Counted from the first letter of the stretch, positions 1-6,902 are shown. The stretch: 13,749 nt of DNA from Candidatus Staskawiczbacteria bacterium RIFCSPHIGHO2_02_FULL_34_10 (GCA_001821915.1 MHOR01000038.1:1-13749), one strand, 5' to 3'. Notes: generated from the sequence alone by a model not told the origin. A program made the numbers and translations.

Positions 1-1
1 C

Positions 2-88
2 AATTTCCCGGTTCGGGAAAACAACAGCCTTCATATTGACATTCCGCTGAAGAAGAAGAACTTTTTTGAGAGGATTTTTGGATGGTAA
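2..88 (+). CDS. 3' end of an unidentified protein (partial)
   Basis: An open frame enters from the left edge and stops at TAA 86-88, giving 28 residues that end in LKKKNFFERIFGW. A strong intrinsic terminator follows 4 bases later, which supports this frame as the true end of a gene. The basic, aromatic tail is not diagnostic and I do not recognise the family. The position before clpB would suit a chaperone or housekeeping gene, but nothing in the visible residues proves that. Confidence 0.6.
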   Translation, partial: NFPVRENNSLHIDIPLKKKNFFERIFGW

Positions 89-92
89 GATA

Positions 93-122
93 AAAAAGCT
101 CTGTAAAATTACAGAGCTTTTT
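93..122 (+). terminator. Rho-independent terminator
   Basis: A perfect 14-bp inverted repeat (AAAAAGCTCTGTAA / TTACAGAGCTTTTT) has only two bases between its arms. It ends in a T run and lies just after the upstream stop codon. The flanking A and T runs would let it act in both directions. It separates the upstream gene from clpB. Confidence 0.85.
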
Positions 123-140
123 GAAACTTTTTGTGGTGTA

Positions 141-168
141 TTGATTTATTGTATTTTTAGTATATAAT
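141..168 (+). promoter_or_regulatory. Sigma-70-type promoter of clpB
   Basis: TTGATT at 141-146 and a perfect TATAAT at 163-168 are separated by 16 bp. Transcription would begin near 175, leaving a leader of about 28 nt without any Shine-Dalgarno sequence. A second -10-like hexamer (TAGATT, 193-198) could give a leaderless transcript starting at the ATG. No CIRCE operator or other heat-shock inverted repeat is visible. Confidence 0.6.
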
Positions 169-203
169 AAAGCCATTAAAATAAATTTAAACTAGATTAT
201 ACT

Positions 204-2936
204 ATGAACGGTTCAGGCGCTAATTTTACAAATAAAGCGCAAGATGCAATTCTTTCAGCTCAGTCAATCGCGCAAGAAAGAGGCCAACAACAAATAGACG
301 CCTTGCATTTGCTTTACGCCTTACTTTTACAAGAAGGGTCTTTAGTTTTAACTATTTTGCAAAAATTAGGCATAGACATTGATAATTTAAAAAAGAAAAC
401 AGATAGTCAAATATTAAAAATTTCAACAATTTTAAACCCAACAACTTTTGGTCAGTTTTATTTAACCCAAGATATGGCAAAGGTTTTAGATAGGGCGCGG
501 CAAGAAGCGCTAAAAATGCAAGATGAATTTATTTCTGTAGAGCATTTATTTTTGGCTTTATTAGATCAAAAATCAGCGGCCAAAGAGGTTTTAGAAAGAG
601 CAGGGCTTCTAGGGTCAGCAGATAATGTGGAAACATTTAAAAAAAATATTTTAAGCTATGAATCTGTTTTAAAAATTTTATCACAAGTCCGCGGAGGCCA
701 AAGAATTACTGATCCTGAACCAGAATCAAAATACCAAGTTATTGAAAAATATACCAGAAATTTAACTGATTTGGCTGCTTCAGGAAAAATTGACCCTATT
801 ATTGGCAGAGATAATGAAATAAGAAGGTTAATGCAAATAATTTCTCGCAGGACAAAAAATAACCCCGTATTAATAGGAGAGGCTGGTGTCGGCAAAACAG
901 CTATTGTGGAAGGGTTTGCCCAACGGGTAGCCCGCGGAAATGTTCCGGAATTTTTGAAAAACAAAGAAGTTATTTCTTTGGATTTAGGGGCTACAATAGC
1001 AGGCACAAAATACAGGGGTGAATTTGAAACAAGAATTAAAGCTTTATTAAAGGAAATCAACAAGTCTGCAAATAAGTATATTTTATTTATTGATGAGCTT
1101 CATACTATAATTGGCGCCGGAGCCGCAGAGGGAGCAATTGATGCTTCAAATTTATTAAAGCCATCGCTTGCCAGAGGAGAATTAAGGGCTATTGGGGCTA
1201 CCACATTAAAGGAATATCAAAAATATATTGAAAAAGATCCGGCGTTAGAAAGGAGATTCCAGCCAATTTATGTGCAGGAACCTTCTTTAGATGATGCGGT
1301 AGCAATTTTAAGGGGAATTAAAGAAAAATACGAGGTTCATCATGGAGTAAGAATAAAAGATTCAGCAATTAAAGCTGCGGTTGAATTGAGCAGTCGCTAT
1401 ATTTCTGACAGATTTTTGCCAGACAAGGCAGTGGACTTAATGGATGAAGCAGGTTCGGCTTTAAGGCTTGAGATTGAGTCTGAGCCTCAAGAGTTAGAAA
1501 AATACGATGAAGAAATTACAAAATTAGAAATTGAAAAACAGGCTTTAAAAAAGGAATCCTTCAACTCCGCTCAGGACAAGAAAGATTCTGATAGAAGATT
1601 AAAAGTTATTGCGAAAGAATTAGCAGAAATGAAAGAAAAAACAAAGGAATTAAGAGCTAAGTGGTCCGCAGAAAAAGAGTTAATTAATAAAATTAAAGAT
1701 ATAAGGGAAAAAATTGACACTCTTTATTACCAAACCGAAATTGCTCAAAGAGAAGCTGACTTAGAAAAAGTAGCCGAAATAAAATACGGAAAAATCCCGA
1801 TGCTCTTAAGGGATCAAAAATCTATTGAGCAAAAATTAATTAAATTGCAAAAAACCCACCATTTTCTAAAAGAAGAAGTTACAGAAGAAGATATTGCCAG
1901 AGTAGTTTCTAAGTGGACCGGAATACCAGTTATGCGTCTTATTACAGAAGAAGCTAAAAAACTTGAGGCAATGGAAAATACCTTAAATAGGCGTGTTATT
2001 AGTCAAAATGAAGCTATTAGCGCCATATCTCGCGCAATACGAAGGGCTAGGGCAGGTATTTCAGAAGAAAACAAGCCTTTGGGCAGTTTTCTATTTTTAG
2101 GACCTACGGGGGTTGGTAAAACCGAGACAGCCAGAGCTTTGGCCGAATTTTTATTTGATGATGAAAAGGCTATGATACGGCTTGATATGTCAGAATATAT
2201 GGAGAGACACACAGTATCTAAAATTATAGGTTCACCCCCTGGTTATGTTGGCTATGAAGAAGCAGGCCAATTAACAGAAAAAGTCAGAAGAAGACCATAT
2301 GCCGTTATTCTACTTGATGAAATAGAAAAAGCTCATTCAGAGGTTTTTAATATTTTATTGCAAATTTTTGAAGACGGCAGATTAACAGATTCAAAAGGCA
2401 GAATGGTTTCATTCAAAAATACTATTATTATTATGACGTCAAATGTTGGGTCAGACTTTATTAATAAAATGTCTGCGATTGGATTTAGTAGCAAGCAAGA
2501 TGTGGCAGAAAGAGAATCAATGAAAGATAAAATAATGGATTCATTAAAAGACCAGTTTCGCCCGGAGTTTTTAAATAGGATAGACGAAATAGTGATATTT
2601 AATTATTTGAAAAAAGAAGAAATCAAGCAGATTGTTGATTTAGAAATGTCAAAAGTTGAAAAAAGATTAAAGGGAAAGGAGATAAGCATTAAAATTTCAC
2701 AAAAAGCTAAAGAGCTTCTGGCTCACGAGGGATTTGATCCAAACTTAGGTGCGCGCCCGCTTAAAAGAGTAATTCAAAGATTAATTTTAGATCCACTATC
2801 AATTAAAATTGTAACAAGTGAAATCAAAGAAGGCAGCAGGGTTTTAATTGACGAAGAAAATGGAAAAATTATTTTTGAAACACCAAAACTACTATCAAAA
2901 ATATCTTTTCAAGAAAAAGTTAAATCTACTAGTTAA
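204..2936 (+). CDS. clpB: ClpB-type AAA+ disaggregase with ClpC-like IGF loop
   Basis: Hexameric Hsp100 ATPase that threads aggregated proteins through its pore, normally together with DnaK/DnaJ/GrpE. Visible domains: a two-repeat Clp N domain (about 8-150), NBD1 with Walker A GEAGVGKT (225-232) and Walker B ILFIDELH (about 292-299), a full-length ClpB-type coiled-coil M domain (about 424-556), and NBD2 with Walker A GPTGVGKT (633-640), Walker B VILLDEIEKAH (701-711) and the sensor segment FRPEFLNRIDE. The length of 910 aa exceeds the usual ~860 of ClpB. Two oddities: SFNSAQDK (452-459) inserted in the M domain by a GC-richer repeat, and SAIGFSS around 759-761, where ClpC has its ClpP-docking loop and ClpB has none. 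GRLTDSKGR is also ClpC-like. The start is the only sensible ATG before the N domain; there is no SD. ClpB family identity is sure; ClpP partnership is inference. Confidence 0.95.
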   Translation: MNGSGANFTNKAQDAILSAQSIAQERGQQQIDALHLLYALLLQEGSLVLTILQKLGIDIDNLKKKTDSQILKISTILNPTTFGQFYLTQDMAKVLDRARQEALKMQDEFISVEHLFLALLDQKSAAKEVLERAGLLGSADNVETFKKNILSYESVLKILSQVRGGQRITDPEPESKYQVIEKYTRNLTDLAASGKIDPIIGRDNEIRRLMQIISRRTKNNPVLIGEAGVGKTAIVEGFAQRVARGNVPEFLKNKEVISLDLGATIAGTKYRGEFETRIKALLKEINKSANKYILFIDELHTIIGAGAAEGAIDASNLLKPSLARGELRAIGATTLKEYQKYIEKDPALERRFQPIYVQEPSLDDAVAILRGIKEKYEVHHGVRIKDSAIKAAVELSSRYISDRFLPDKAVDLMDEAGSALRLEIESEPQELEKYDEEITKLEIEKQALKKESFNSAQDKKDSDRRLKVIAKELAEMKEKTKELRAKWSAEKELINKIKDIREKIDTLYYQTEIAQREADLEKVAEIKYGKIPMLLRDQKSIEQKLIKLQKTHHFLKEEVTEEDIARVVSKWTGIPVMRLITEEAKKLEAMENTLNRRVISQNEAISAISRAIRRARAGISEENKPLGSFLFLGPTGVGKTETARALAEFLFDDEKAMIRLDMSEYMERHTVSKIIGSPPGYVGYEEAGQLTEKVRRRPYAVILLDEIEKAHSEVFNILLQIFEDGRLTDSKGRMVSFKNTIIIMTSNVGSDFINKMSAIGFSSKQDVAERESMKDKIMDSLKDQFRPEFLNRIDEIVIFNYLKKEEIKQIVDLEMSKVEKRLKGKEISIKISQKAKELLAHEGFDPNLGARPLKRVIQRLILDPLSIKIVTSEIKEGSRVLIDEENGKIIFETPKLLSKISFQEKVKSTS
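1557..1580 (+). repeat. Short repeat insertion inside clpB (SFNSAQDK-coding)
   Basis: This 24-bp stretch begins TCCTTCAACTCCGCTCAGG and ends ACAAG. It is visibly richer in GC than the surrounding clpB sequence and encodes SFNSAQDK. It matches a short repeat I recall from many environmental bacterial genomes, whose translation gives peptides such as FDSAQDK and which lands both between and inside genes. It sits in frame in a solvent-exposed part of the M domain, between ALKKE and KDSDRRL, where related proteins read straight through. No second copy is visible in this window. Confidence 0.6.
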
Positions 2937-2939
2937 AAA

Positions 2940-2972
2940 CCTTAAATTACGAAATGCTTTCGTAATTTAAGG
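2940..2972. repeat. Intergenic palindrome, AATTACGAAAT family (copy 1)
   Basis: Perfect 15-bp inverted repeat CCTTAAATTACGAAA / TTTCGTAATTTAAGG with the loop TGC, immediately after the clpB stop codon. No T run follows on the plus strand, so it is not a classic terminator, although its hairpin could protect or stop the clpB transcript. The same AATTACGAAAT core recurs in the spacers near 4021, 6676, 8244 and 13658, with a diverged relative at 9609. Confidence 0.8.
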
Positions 2973-2974
2973 TC

Positions 2975-3005
2975 AAAAAAAAGCCCGCACTTATAAAGGT
3001 GGGGC
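2975..3005 (-). terminator. Rho-independent terminator of the minus-strand 67-aa gene
   Basis: Read on the minus strand, GCCCCAC pairs with GTGCGGGC (one bulged base) and is followed directly by eight T. It starts 8 bases after the stop codon of the small minus-strand gene and faces the end of clpB, so the two genes converge here. Confidence 0.75.
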
Positions 3006-3013
3006 ATTACACG

Positions 3014-3217
3014 CTACATTAAAAGCCTTAGGTTATCGTTTAGACAAAGGCATTTTTCTATGAATTCTTTGCTAAAATAGTGGCTTTTTTTGGCTTCTTT
3101 GATTGTTTTTTTATCGTATTTGGCAAGTTTTTTCCATGCGTCACTTATATTTTTTGCTAAAATCCAATAATCTTGATTTTCATGGATGCCCTTAGCCTTT
3201 AGAATAAAAATACGCAT
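3014..3217 (-). CDS. Small hypothetical protein, 67 aa
   Basis: I do not recognise a family. The protein is basic, soluble and probably helical (MRIFILKAKGIHENQDYW at the start, a Lys-rich middle, two Cys near the end). It has no signal peptide or membrane segment. It is taken as a real gene because the minus strand has a good Shine-Dalgarno AAAGGAG ending 5 bases before the ATG, the best in the window, and a terminator right after its TAG stop. It is divergent from the trypsin-like gene and convergent with clpB. The short N-terminal strand followed by DAWKKLAKY could be a small binding domain, but no function can be assigned. Confidence 0.7.
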   Translation of the reverse strand: MRIFILKAKGIHENQDYWILAKNISDAWKKLAKYDKKTIKEAKKSHYFSKEFIEKCLCLNDNLRLLM

Positions 3218-3222
3218 TTTGA

Positions 3223-3229
3223 CTCCTTT
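3223..3229 (-). promoter_or_regulatory. Shine-Dalgarno site of the 67-aa gene
   Basis: AAAGGAG on the minus strand, 5 bases from ATG 3217-3215. It stands out because no other gene in the window has a canonical Shine-Dalgarno at normal spacing. Confidence 0.75.
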
Positions 3230-3257
3230 GGTGGGGTTAGTTGTTAAAGAAACTACT

Positions 3258-3270
3258 TATAGTATATAGT
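3258..3270 (+). promoter_or_regulatory. Possible -10 boxes directly before the trypsin-like gene
   Basis: TATAGT occurs twice (3258-3263 and 3265-3270) just before ATG 3271. The first would put transcription start on or next to the ATG, giving a leaderless message. No good -35 is visible at the right distance, so this is tentative. Confidence 0.3.
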
Positions 3271-3993
3271 ATGTTAATTAATTATAATTATACCATAAAA
3301 ATCATCGGGGTTTTATTTTTAGGAGCATTAGGTGCTTTGCTTTTTAATTTGTTTGTATTGCCGTATATGATTTCAAGTCCCTATTTTGACCAATTCCAGT
3401 TTGTAAAAGATTTTAAGCAAGGGAAAATAATTATAAACCCAAAAGAAAGTGTTTATATACAAGAAAATTCTGTGATTGAAGATAGTATTGAAAAAGTTAA
3501 AAAATCAATTGCAGTAATTCAGAGTACAAAATTAGGATTAAAAACGGGCTTAATTATTACATCAGATGGACTTTTAGTAACTTTAGCAAACGCGATTCCA
3601 CTAAATGGCAGTTTCAATGTTTTTATAGCGGGAGAATCGGTAAGTTTTAAAGTGTTAAAAGTTGATGTTAAAAATAATCTAGCTTTAATAAAAATTGATA
3701 AAGAAAATTTATCCACAGTTGGTTTTACAAATGCAAATAAAATAAAATTAGGTCAAAATATTTTTTTAGTAGCTTCAATTTCAATAAAACAGGATAACTG
3801 GGTGGCAAATGAGGGTATTATAAGCCAAATCAACGAAGAATTTATTCAGACAAATATTTCAGACTCCAAAAATGTCGAAGGTAGCCCATTATTTAACATA
3901 GCAGGTGAGTTAGTGGGAATAACTTTCGTTAATAAGGAAGGCAAAATATCTGTGATTCCTGTAAACAAGATTCAAGAATTATTAGGGCTATAA
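3271..3993 (+). CDS. Membrane-anchored trypsin-like (HtrA-fold) protein, probable pseudoprotease
   Basis: The 240 aa comprise an N-terminal membrane helix (about 9-30, IKIIGVLFLGALGALLF), a linker, and a chymotrypsin/HtrA-like beta domain (about 75-240) outside the membrane. Fold cues aligned to HtrA are: TGLIITSDGLLVTLANAI (GxGviiDkdGyilTNNHVV), VKNNLALIKI (DPktDlAvlKi), FIQTNI (iQTDA) and NVEGSPLFNIAGELVGI (GNSGGPLvNldGevIGI). In that alignment the catalytic His is Asn107, the Asp is Asn136 and the Ser is Glu203, so hydrolysis looks impossible. There is no PDZ domain. It may bind peptides or scaffold envelope proteins (inference). ATG 3271 was chosen; TTG 3241 in the same frame would add ten residues (MLKKLLIVYS) and has a weak GGTGG upstream. 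The stop is TAA, with a terminator near 4077. Confidence 0.8.
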   Translation: MLINYNYTIKIIGVLFLGALGALLFNLFVLPYMISSPYFDQFQFVKDFKQGKIIINPKESVYIQENSVIEDSIEKVKKSIAVIQSTKLGLKTGLIITSDGLLVTLANAIPLNGSFNVFIAGESVSFKVLKVDVKNNLALIKIDKENLSTVGFTNANKIKLGQNIFLVASISIKQDNWVANEGIISQINEEFIQTNISDSKNVEGSPLFNIAGELVGITFVNKEGKISVIPVNKIQELLGL

Positions 3994-4020
3994 AGTTATT
4001 GCACAGTAATAGTAATAACT

Positions 4021-4067
4021 CTTGAATTACAAAATTATTGTTTCAAAGGTCATTTCGTAATTCAAGG
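4021..4067. repeat. Intergenic palindrome, AATTACGAAAT family (copy 2)
   Basis: CTTGAATTACAAAAT (4021-4035) and ATTTCGTAATTCAAG (4052-4066) form an inverted repeat with one mismatch around a 16-base loop. It has the same core as the palindrome after clpB, and lies between the trypsin-like gene and its terminator. Confidence 0.65.
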
Positions 4068-4076
4068 TAAAAAGTT

Positions 4077-4104
4077 ATCCACATATTATATGCGGATTTT
4101 TTTT
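4077..4104 (+). terminator. Rho-independent terminator
   Basis: ATCCACATA and TATGCGGAT pair over 9 bp with one mismatch around TTA, followed by eight T (4097-4104). It ends the trypsin-like gene and separates it from the LTD gene. Confidence 0.65.
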
Positions 4105-4116
4105 ATTAAAAAGTTG

Positions 4117-4122
4117 TAGAAT
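4117..4122 (+). promoter_or_regulatory. Possible -10 box of the LTD gene
   Basis: TAGAAT at 4117-4122 would place transcription start on or beside ATG 4131, implying a leaderless message. An alternative, TAAAAT, lies at 4122-4127. No clear -35 and no Shine-Dalgarno are visible. Confidence 0.3.
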
Positions 4123-4130
4123 AAAATATT

Positions 4131-6605
4131 ATGGTTAAGCCTTTTTACAAAAAATGGAAGTTATGGATTTTTACTTTTTTAATACTTTTTTCTGTTATTT
4201 ATATTTTTAGGCAAAATACTATACCTAGTTTGGCAAATATATTAAAGTGGCATAGTTTGTTATCAGCGTCCTTAAATTATCCATCTAATCAGTTAGATCA
4301 AAGACCAGCCTTAGATTTATTATCAGATTTACCTAATGGGCAAAGCCTTAAAATTAATAAAACAGAAAATTTGTTGAGCAACGAAGATATTAATATTGAG
4401 GGCGAACAGTTGTTTTTAATTGAGAGCAAACAAGACAAAATAGATGATATTTTAGAAAAAATTGATATTTTACAAAGACAAATAGCAGATTTAATAGTAA
4501 TTAAAAATGAAAATAATAAAAAGGTAGAAGATGAAGCAATAAAAGAATTTAAAGAAGAAGTTATAGAAATAGATCAAGAGCCACAAAAACAAAATAATAT
4601 TGAGTTTGTAAGTTATGTTAGCGGAGGTAGTAATAAAGTTTATCCTAAAATTTTAATTTCAGAAGCGCAAATAGGAGGCTTAACAGACTCAAAACAGGAA
4701 TTTGTAGAATTATATAATCCCAATGACCAAGAAGTTGATTTGTCTAGTTGGTATTTGCAAAGAAAAACAAAAACAGGGTCGGACTATGTAACCTTTGCGC
4801 CAAATACCTTGTTTTCTGGAAAAAGAATAAATTCTAACGGATATTTTTTAATTGCCAGGCAGGATTATTTTATAAATTTAGCAGACATTTTCATTGATAA
4901 TCCTTTAACCGAAGATAATTCTTTAATTTTAAAAAATCCAAACGGGGAAATTTCAGATAAATTAGGATGGGGCGAGGCTCAAGATTATGAATTGGTTCCT
5001 GCTCAAAATCCAATAGAGGGTCAAAGCATTGGCAGAAAACCAGAGCAAGGCGACACTGATAATAACTCAATAGATTTTGAAATTGATACGCCAACTCCAA
5101 AAGCGCAAAATACTGCCTATGTTGCGCCAATAATTCCGCCGGAAGAACCTGCGTTTCCAACAAAAAATATTGTAATAAACGAAATCCAAACTGAAGGTCA
5201 AACCGTAAAGGATGAGTTTATAGAGTTATATAATCCAAATGAATTTGAAGTTGATTTAAAGAGCTTTGCCTTAAAAAAGAAAACTTCAACTGGCACAGAA
5301 AGCAATTTAGTGGGTGATGATTCTTTTTTAGGAATAATTCCGGCATCAGGATATTTTTTAATTGCTCCGCAAAGTAACGATGATGAAAGCCAAAACTATA
5401 CTGGTTTGGCAGCGCCGGATTTATACTATTCAGGTAAAACATTTTCTGTGGCGGATAATAATACAGTATTACTTTATAATGATAGTGGCACTTTGCTTGA
5501 TAAGGCCGGTTTTGGCCAAGCCCAGGATTTTGAAAATGCGCCGTCACAAAATCCAGAGACTGGTAAAAGTTTGAGTAGAAAATTAAACGGTCAGGACACT
5601 GATGATAATTTGGCAGACTTTGAAATTAATACACCAACCCCAAAAGCCCAAAATATTGTTTATGTTGCTTCCATTGATCCTATTGAGGCAGTTGAGATAG
5701 TTGAACCGGTCGAGCCCGTTGAACCCGAAGACTCAATTACTCCAATTAAAGATCCCCCAGAAATAGTTTTGGAAAATATTTTGATAAATGAAATTCAAAT
5801 AACGGGTGTAACTGCCAAAGACGAGTTTATAGAATTATACAATCCCAATGATACGAATATAAGTTTGGATGGGTTTTCTTTAAAAAAGAAAGTTTATCCA
5901 AGTGGCAACGAAACCAATTTAATAAAATCCAGCGATTTTATCGGTACAATTCCTGCTCTTGGGTATTTTTTAATTGCTCCGCAAGTTGATAGCGATGGAA
6001 CGCTAAATTACACTGGTTTGGCAACGCCGGATTTATATTATTCGGTTAAGAGTGCTTCTATAGCTTTTGATAATGCCGTTTTGCTTTACGATAAAGATGA
6101 TATTTTACAAGATAAAGTTGGTTTTGGAACAGCTCAAGATTTTGAAACTGCACCAGCTGAAAATCCACCAAAAGACAAATCAATTGAAAGAAAAATATTA
6201 GGTCAAGATGCCGATGACAACAGCCAAGATTTTAAAATTTCAGATGAGTCTAGCCCTAAAGAAAATTTTTCTGAGGTAATTATTGAAGCACCTATTATTG
6301 AAGCACCTATTATTGAAGCACCTATTATTGAAGCACCTATTATTGAAGCACCTATTATTGAAGAACCTATTATTGAAGAACCTATTATTGAAGAACCTAT
6401 TATTGAAGAACCTATTATTGATGAACCTATTATTGAAGAACCTATTATTGAAGAACCTATTGAGCCTTTTATCGAACTACCCGTTGAACATTTTATTGAA
6501 CCAATTATAGATGACCCTATTGATGATCCATCTGTTGAGTCGCCCCCAGAATCTTTAACAGAAAATAATGTTGAATTAGTTGTTGAATTACCAGTTTCTC
6601 CTTAA
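4131..6605 (+). CDS. Membrane-anchored surface protein with three lamin-tail domains
   Basis: The 824-aa protein has a signal anchor (about 10-26, LWIFTFLILFSVIYIF), a short coiled coil (about 100-150) and three lamin-tail domains (about 173-325, 346-508, 548-703). Each domain has the signature I.INEIQ, EFIELYNPN, GYFLIAPQ, LLDKAGFGQAQDFE and ends TPTPKAQN or equivalent. LTDs are immunoglobulin-fold modules common in secreted CPR proteins, usually taken as adhesion, binding or scaffolding modules. The tail (717-776) is twelve IIEAP/IIEEP/IIDEP units, a stiff acidic Pro-rich spacer, then a Pro/Glu-rich end without sortase motif or second membrane helix. The likely topology is N-in, C-out. Domains 2 and 3 are closest to each other, suggesting internal duplication. 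There is no SD. The binding partner is unknown. Confidence 0.85.
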   Translation: MVKPFYKKWKLWIFTFLILFSVIYIFRQNTIPSLANILKWHSLLSASLNYPSNQLDQRPALDLLSDLPNGQSLKINKTENLLSNEDINIEGEQLFLIESKQDKIDDILEKIDILQRQIADLIVIKNENNKKVEDEAIKEFKEEVIEIDQEPQKQNNIEFVSYVSGGSNKVYPKILISEAQIGGLTDSKQEFVELYNPNDQEVDLSSWYLQRKTKTGSDYVTFAPNTLFSGKRINSNGYFLIARQDYFINLADIFIDNPLTEDNSLILKNPNGEISDKLGWGEAQDYELVPAQNPIEGQSIGRKPEQGDTDNNSIDFEIDTPTPKAQNTAYVAPIIPPEEPAFPTKNIVINEIQTEGQTVKDEFIELYNPNEFEVDLKSFALKKKTSTGTESNLVGDDSFLGIIPASGYFLIAPQSNDDESQNYTGLAAPDLYYSGKTFSVADNNTVLLYNDSGTLLDKAGFGQAQDFENAPSQNPETGKSLSRKLNGQDTDDNLADFEINTPTPKAQNIVYVASIDPIEAVEIVEPVEPVEPEDSITPIKDPPEIVLENILINEIQITGVTAKDEFIELYNPNDTNISLDGFSLKKKVYPSGNETNLIKSSDFIGTIPALGYFLIAPQVDSDGTLNYTGLATPDLYYSVKSASIAFDNAVLLYDKDDILQDKVGFGTAQDFETAPAENPPKDKSIERKILGQDADDNSQDFKISDESSPKENFSEVIIEAPIIEAPIIEAPIIEAPIIEAPIIEEPIIEEPIIEEPIIEEPIIDEPIIEEPIIEEPIEPFIELPVEHFIEPIIDDPIDDPSVESPPESLTENNVELVVELPVSP
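6279..6458 (+). repeat. Twelve 15-bp tandem repeats in the LTD gene
   Basis: Twelve adjacent copies of ATTATTGAAGCACCT, coding IIEAP. Units 1-5 have GAAGCACCT, 6-9 GAAGAACCT, 10 GATGAACCT and 11-12 GAAGAACCT. Apart from these substitutions the units are identical, third codon positions included, so the array expanded recently and not only under protein-level selection. Changes by whole units keep the frame. Confidence 0.97.
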
Positions 6606-6624
6606 CAAATAGTTTAAAATAATT

Positions 6625-6655
6625 TTGTAATCCGAGGTGGTAATTGTGATATAAT
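6625..6655 (+). promoter_or_regulatory. Possible extended -10 promoter
   Basis: A perfect TATAAT (6650-6655) is preceded by an extended -10 TGA (6647-6649), with a weak TTGTAA (6625-6630) 19 bp upstream. It would start a transcript near 6662 that runs through the inverted-repeat element towards the HTH gene, which also has a closer promoter. No short ORF of note begins here. Confidence 0.4.
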
Positions 6656-6663
6656 AATTGAAT

Positions 6664-6861
6664 GGGTTTTTAATACCGTGAATTACGAAATGGTTTCTTT
6701 GGATTTTCTTCAATTTTTGAGATAGAAATTTGATAGAATTTTTTATCGTAGCCAAAGGCTACGGGAAAAAGTTATAGCGAATTTGTAGCCGAAAATTGGG
6801 AAAAAGACAAGAAATATTCTTTTTATAGTCCATTTCGTAATTCGCGGTTTAATAAAAACCC
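6664..6861. repeat. 198-bp inverted-repeat (MITE-like) element
   Basis: GGGTTTTTA (6664-6672) pairs perfectly with TAAAAACCC (6853-6861). Just inside, CCGTGAATTACGAAATGG (6676-6693) pairs with CCATTTCGTAATTCGCGG (6830-6847) with a single mismatch. The inner arms carry the same core as the short intergenic palindromes. The interior has a small perfect hairpin (CGTAGCC AAA GGCTACG, 6747-6763) and no ORF. Terminal inverted repeats without a gene resemble a miniature element; no target-site duplication is apparent. Alternatively it is a large hairpin that ends the LTD transcript. The spacer 6606-6902 holds nothing else beyond the promoters listed. Confidence 0.6.
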
Positions 6862-6864
6862 GTT

Positions 6865-6893
6865 TTGACTTTTAATTTATTTTTTGTTAAAAT
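6865..6893 (+). promoter_or_regulatory. Promoter of the HTH regulator gene
   Basis: TTGACT (6865-6870) and TAAAAT (6888-6893) are 17 bp apart, a near-consensus sigma-70 arrangement. Transcription would begin near 6900, three bases before ATG 6903, so the message is almost leaderless. This decides the start codon: TTG 6894 and ATG 6897 would lie upstream of the transcript. The -35 abuts the right end of the inverted-repeat element. Confidence 0.6.
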
Positions 6894-6902
6894 TTGATGA
6901 TT

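Noticed and set aside
204..2936. Calling the gene clpC because of the IGF loop
   Set aside because: The middle domain is about 130 residues as in ClpB, far longer than the ClpC linker, and the 910-aa length fits ClpB; the loop is reported as an oddity instead.
2940..2972. Intrinsic terminator for clpB
   Set aside because: The stem is strong but is followed by TC and then a run of A, not T, on the plus strand; the motif is a repeat found in several other spacers.
4891..5547. Minus-strand ORFs opposite the LTD gene
   Set aside because: They have low-complexity, Leu/Tyr/Gln-rich translations with no domain, and the plus strand carries clear LTD motifs through the same bases.
6279..6458. CRISPR-like array
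   Set aside because: The 15-bp units are adjacent without spacers, lie in a coding frame and encode a regular pentapeptide.
6283..6510. Open frame of MKHLLLKHLLL-type repeats on the plus strand
   Set aside because: It is the out-of-frame reading of the 15-bp tandem repeat in the LTD gene; the IIEAP frame continues a long, domain-rich protein.
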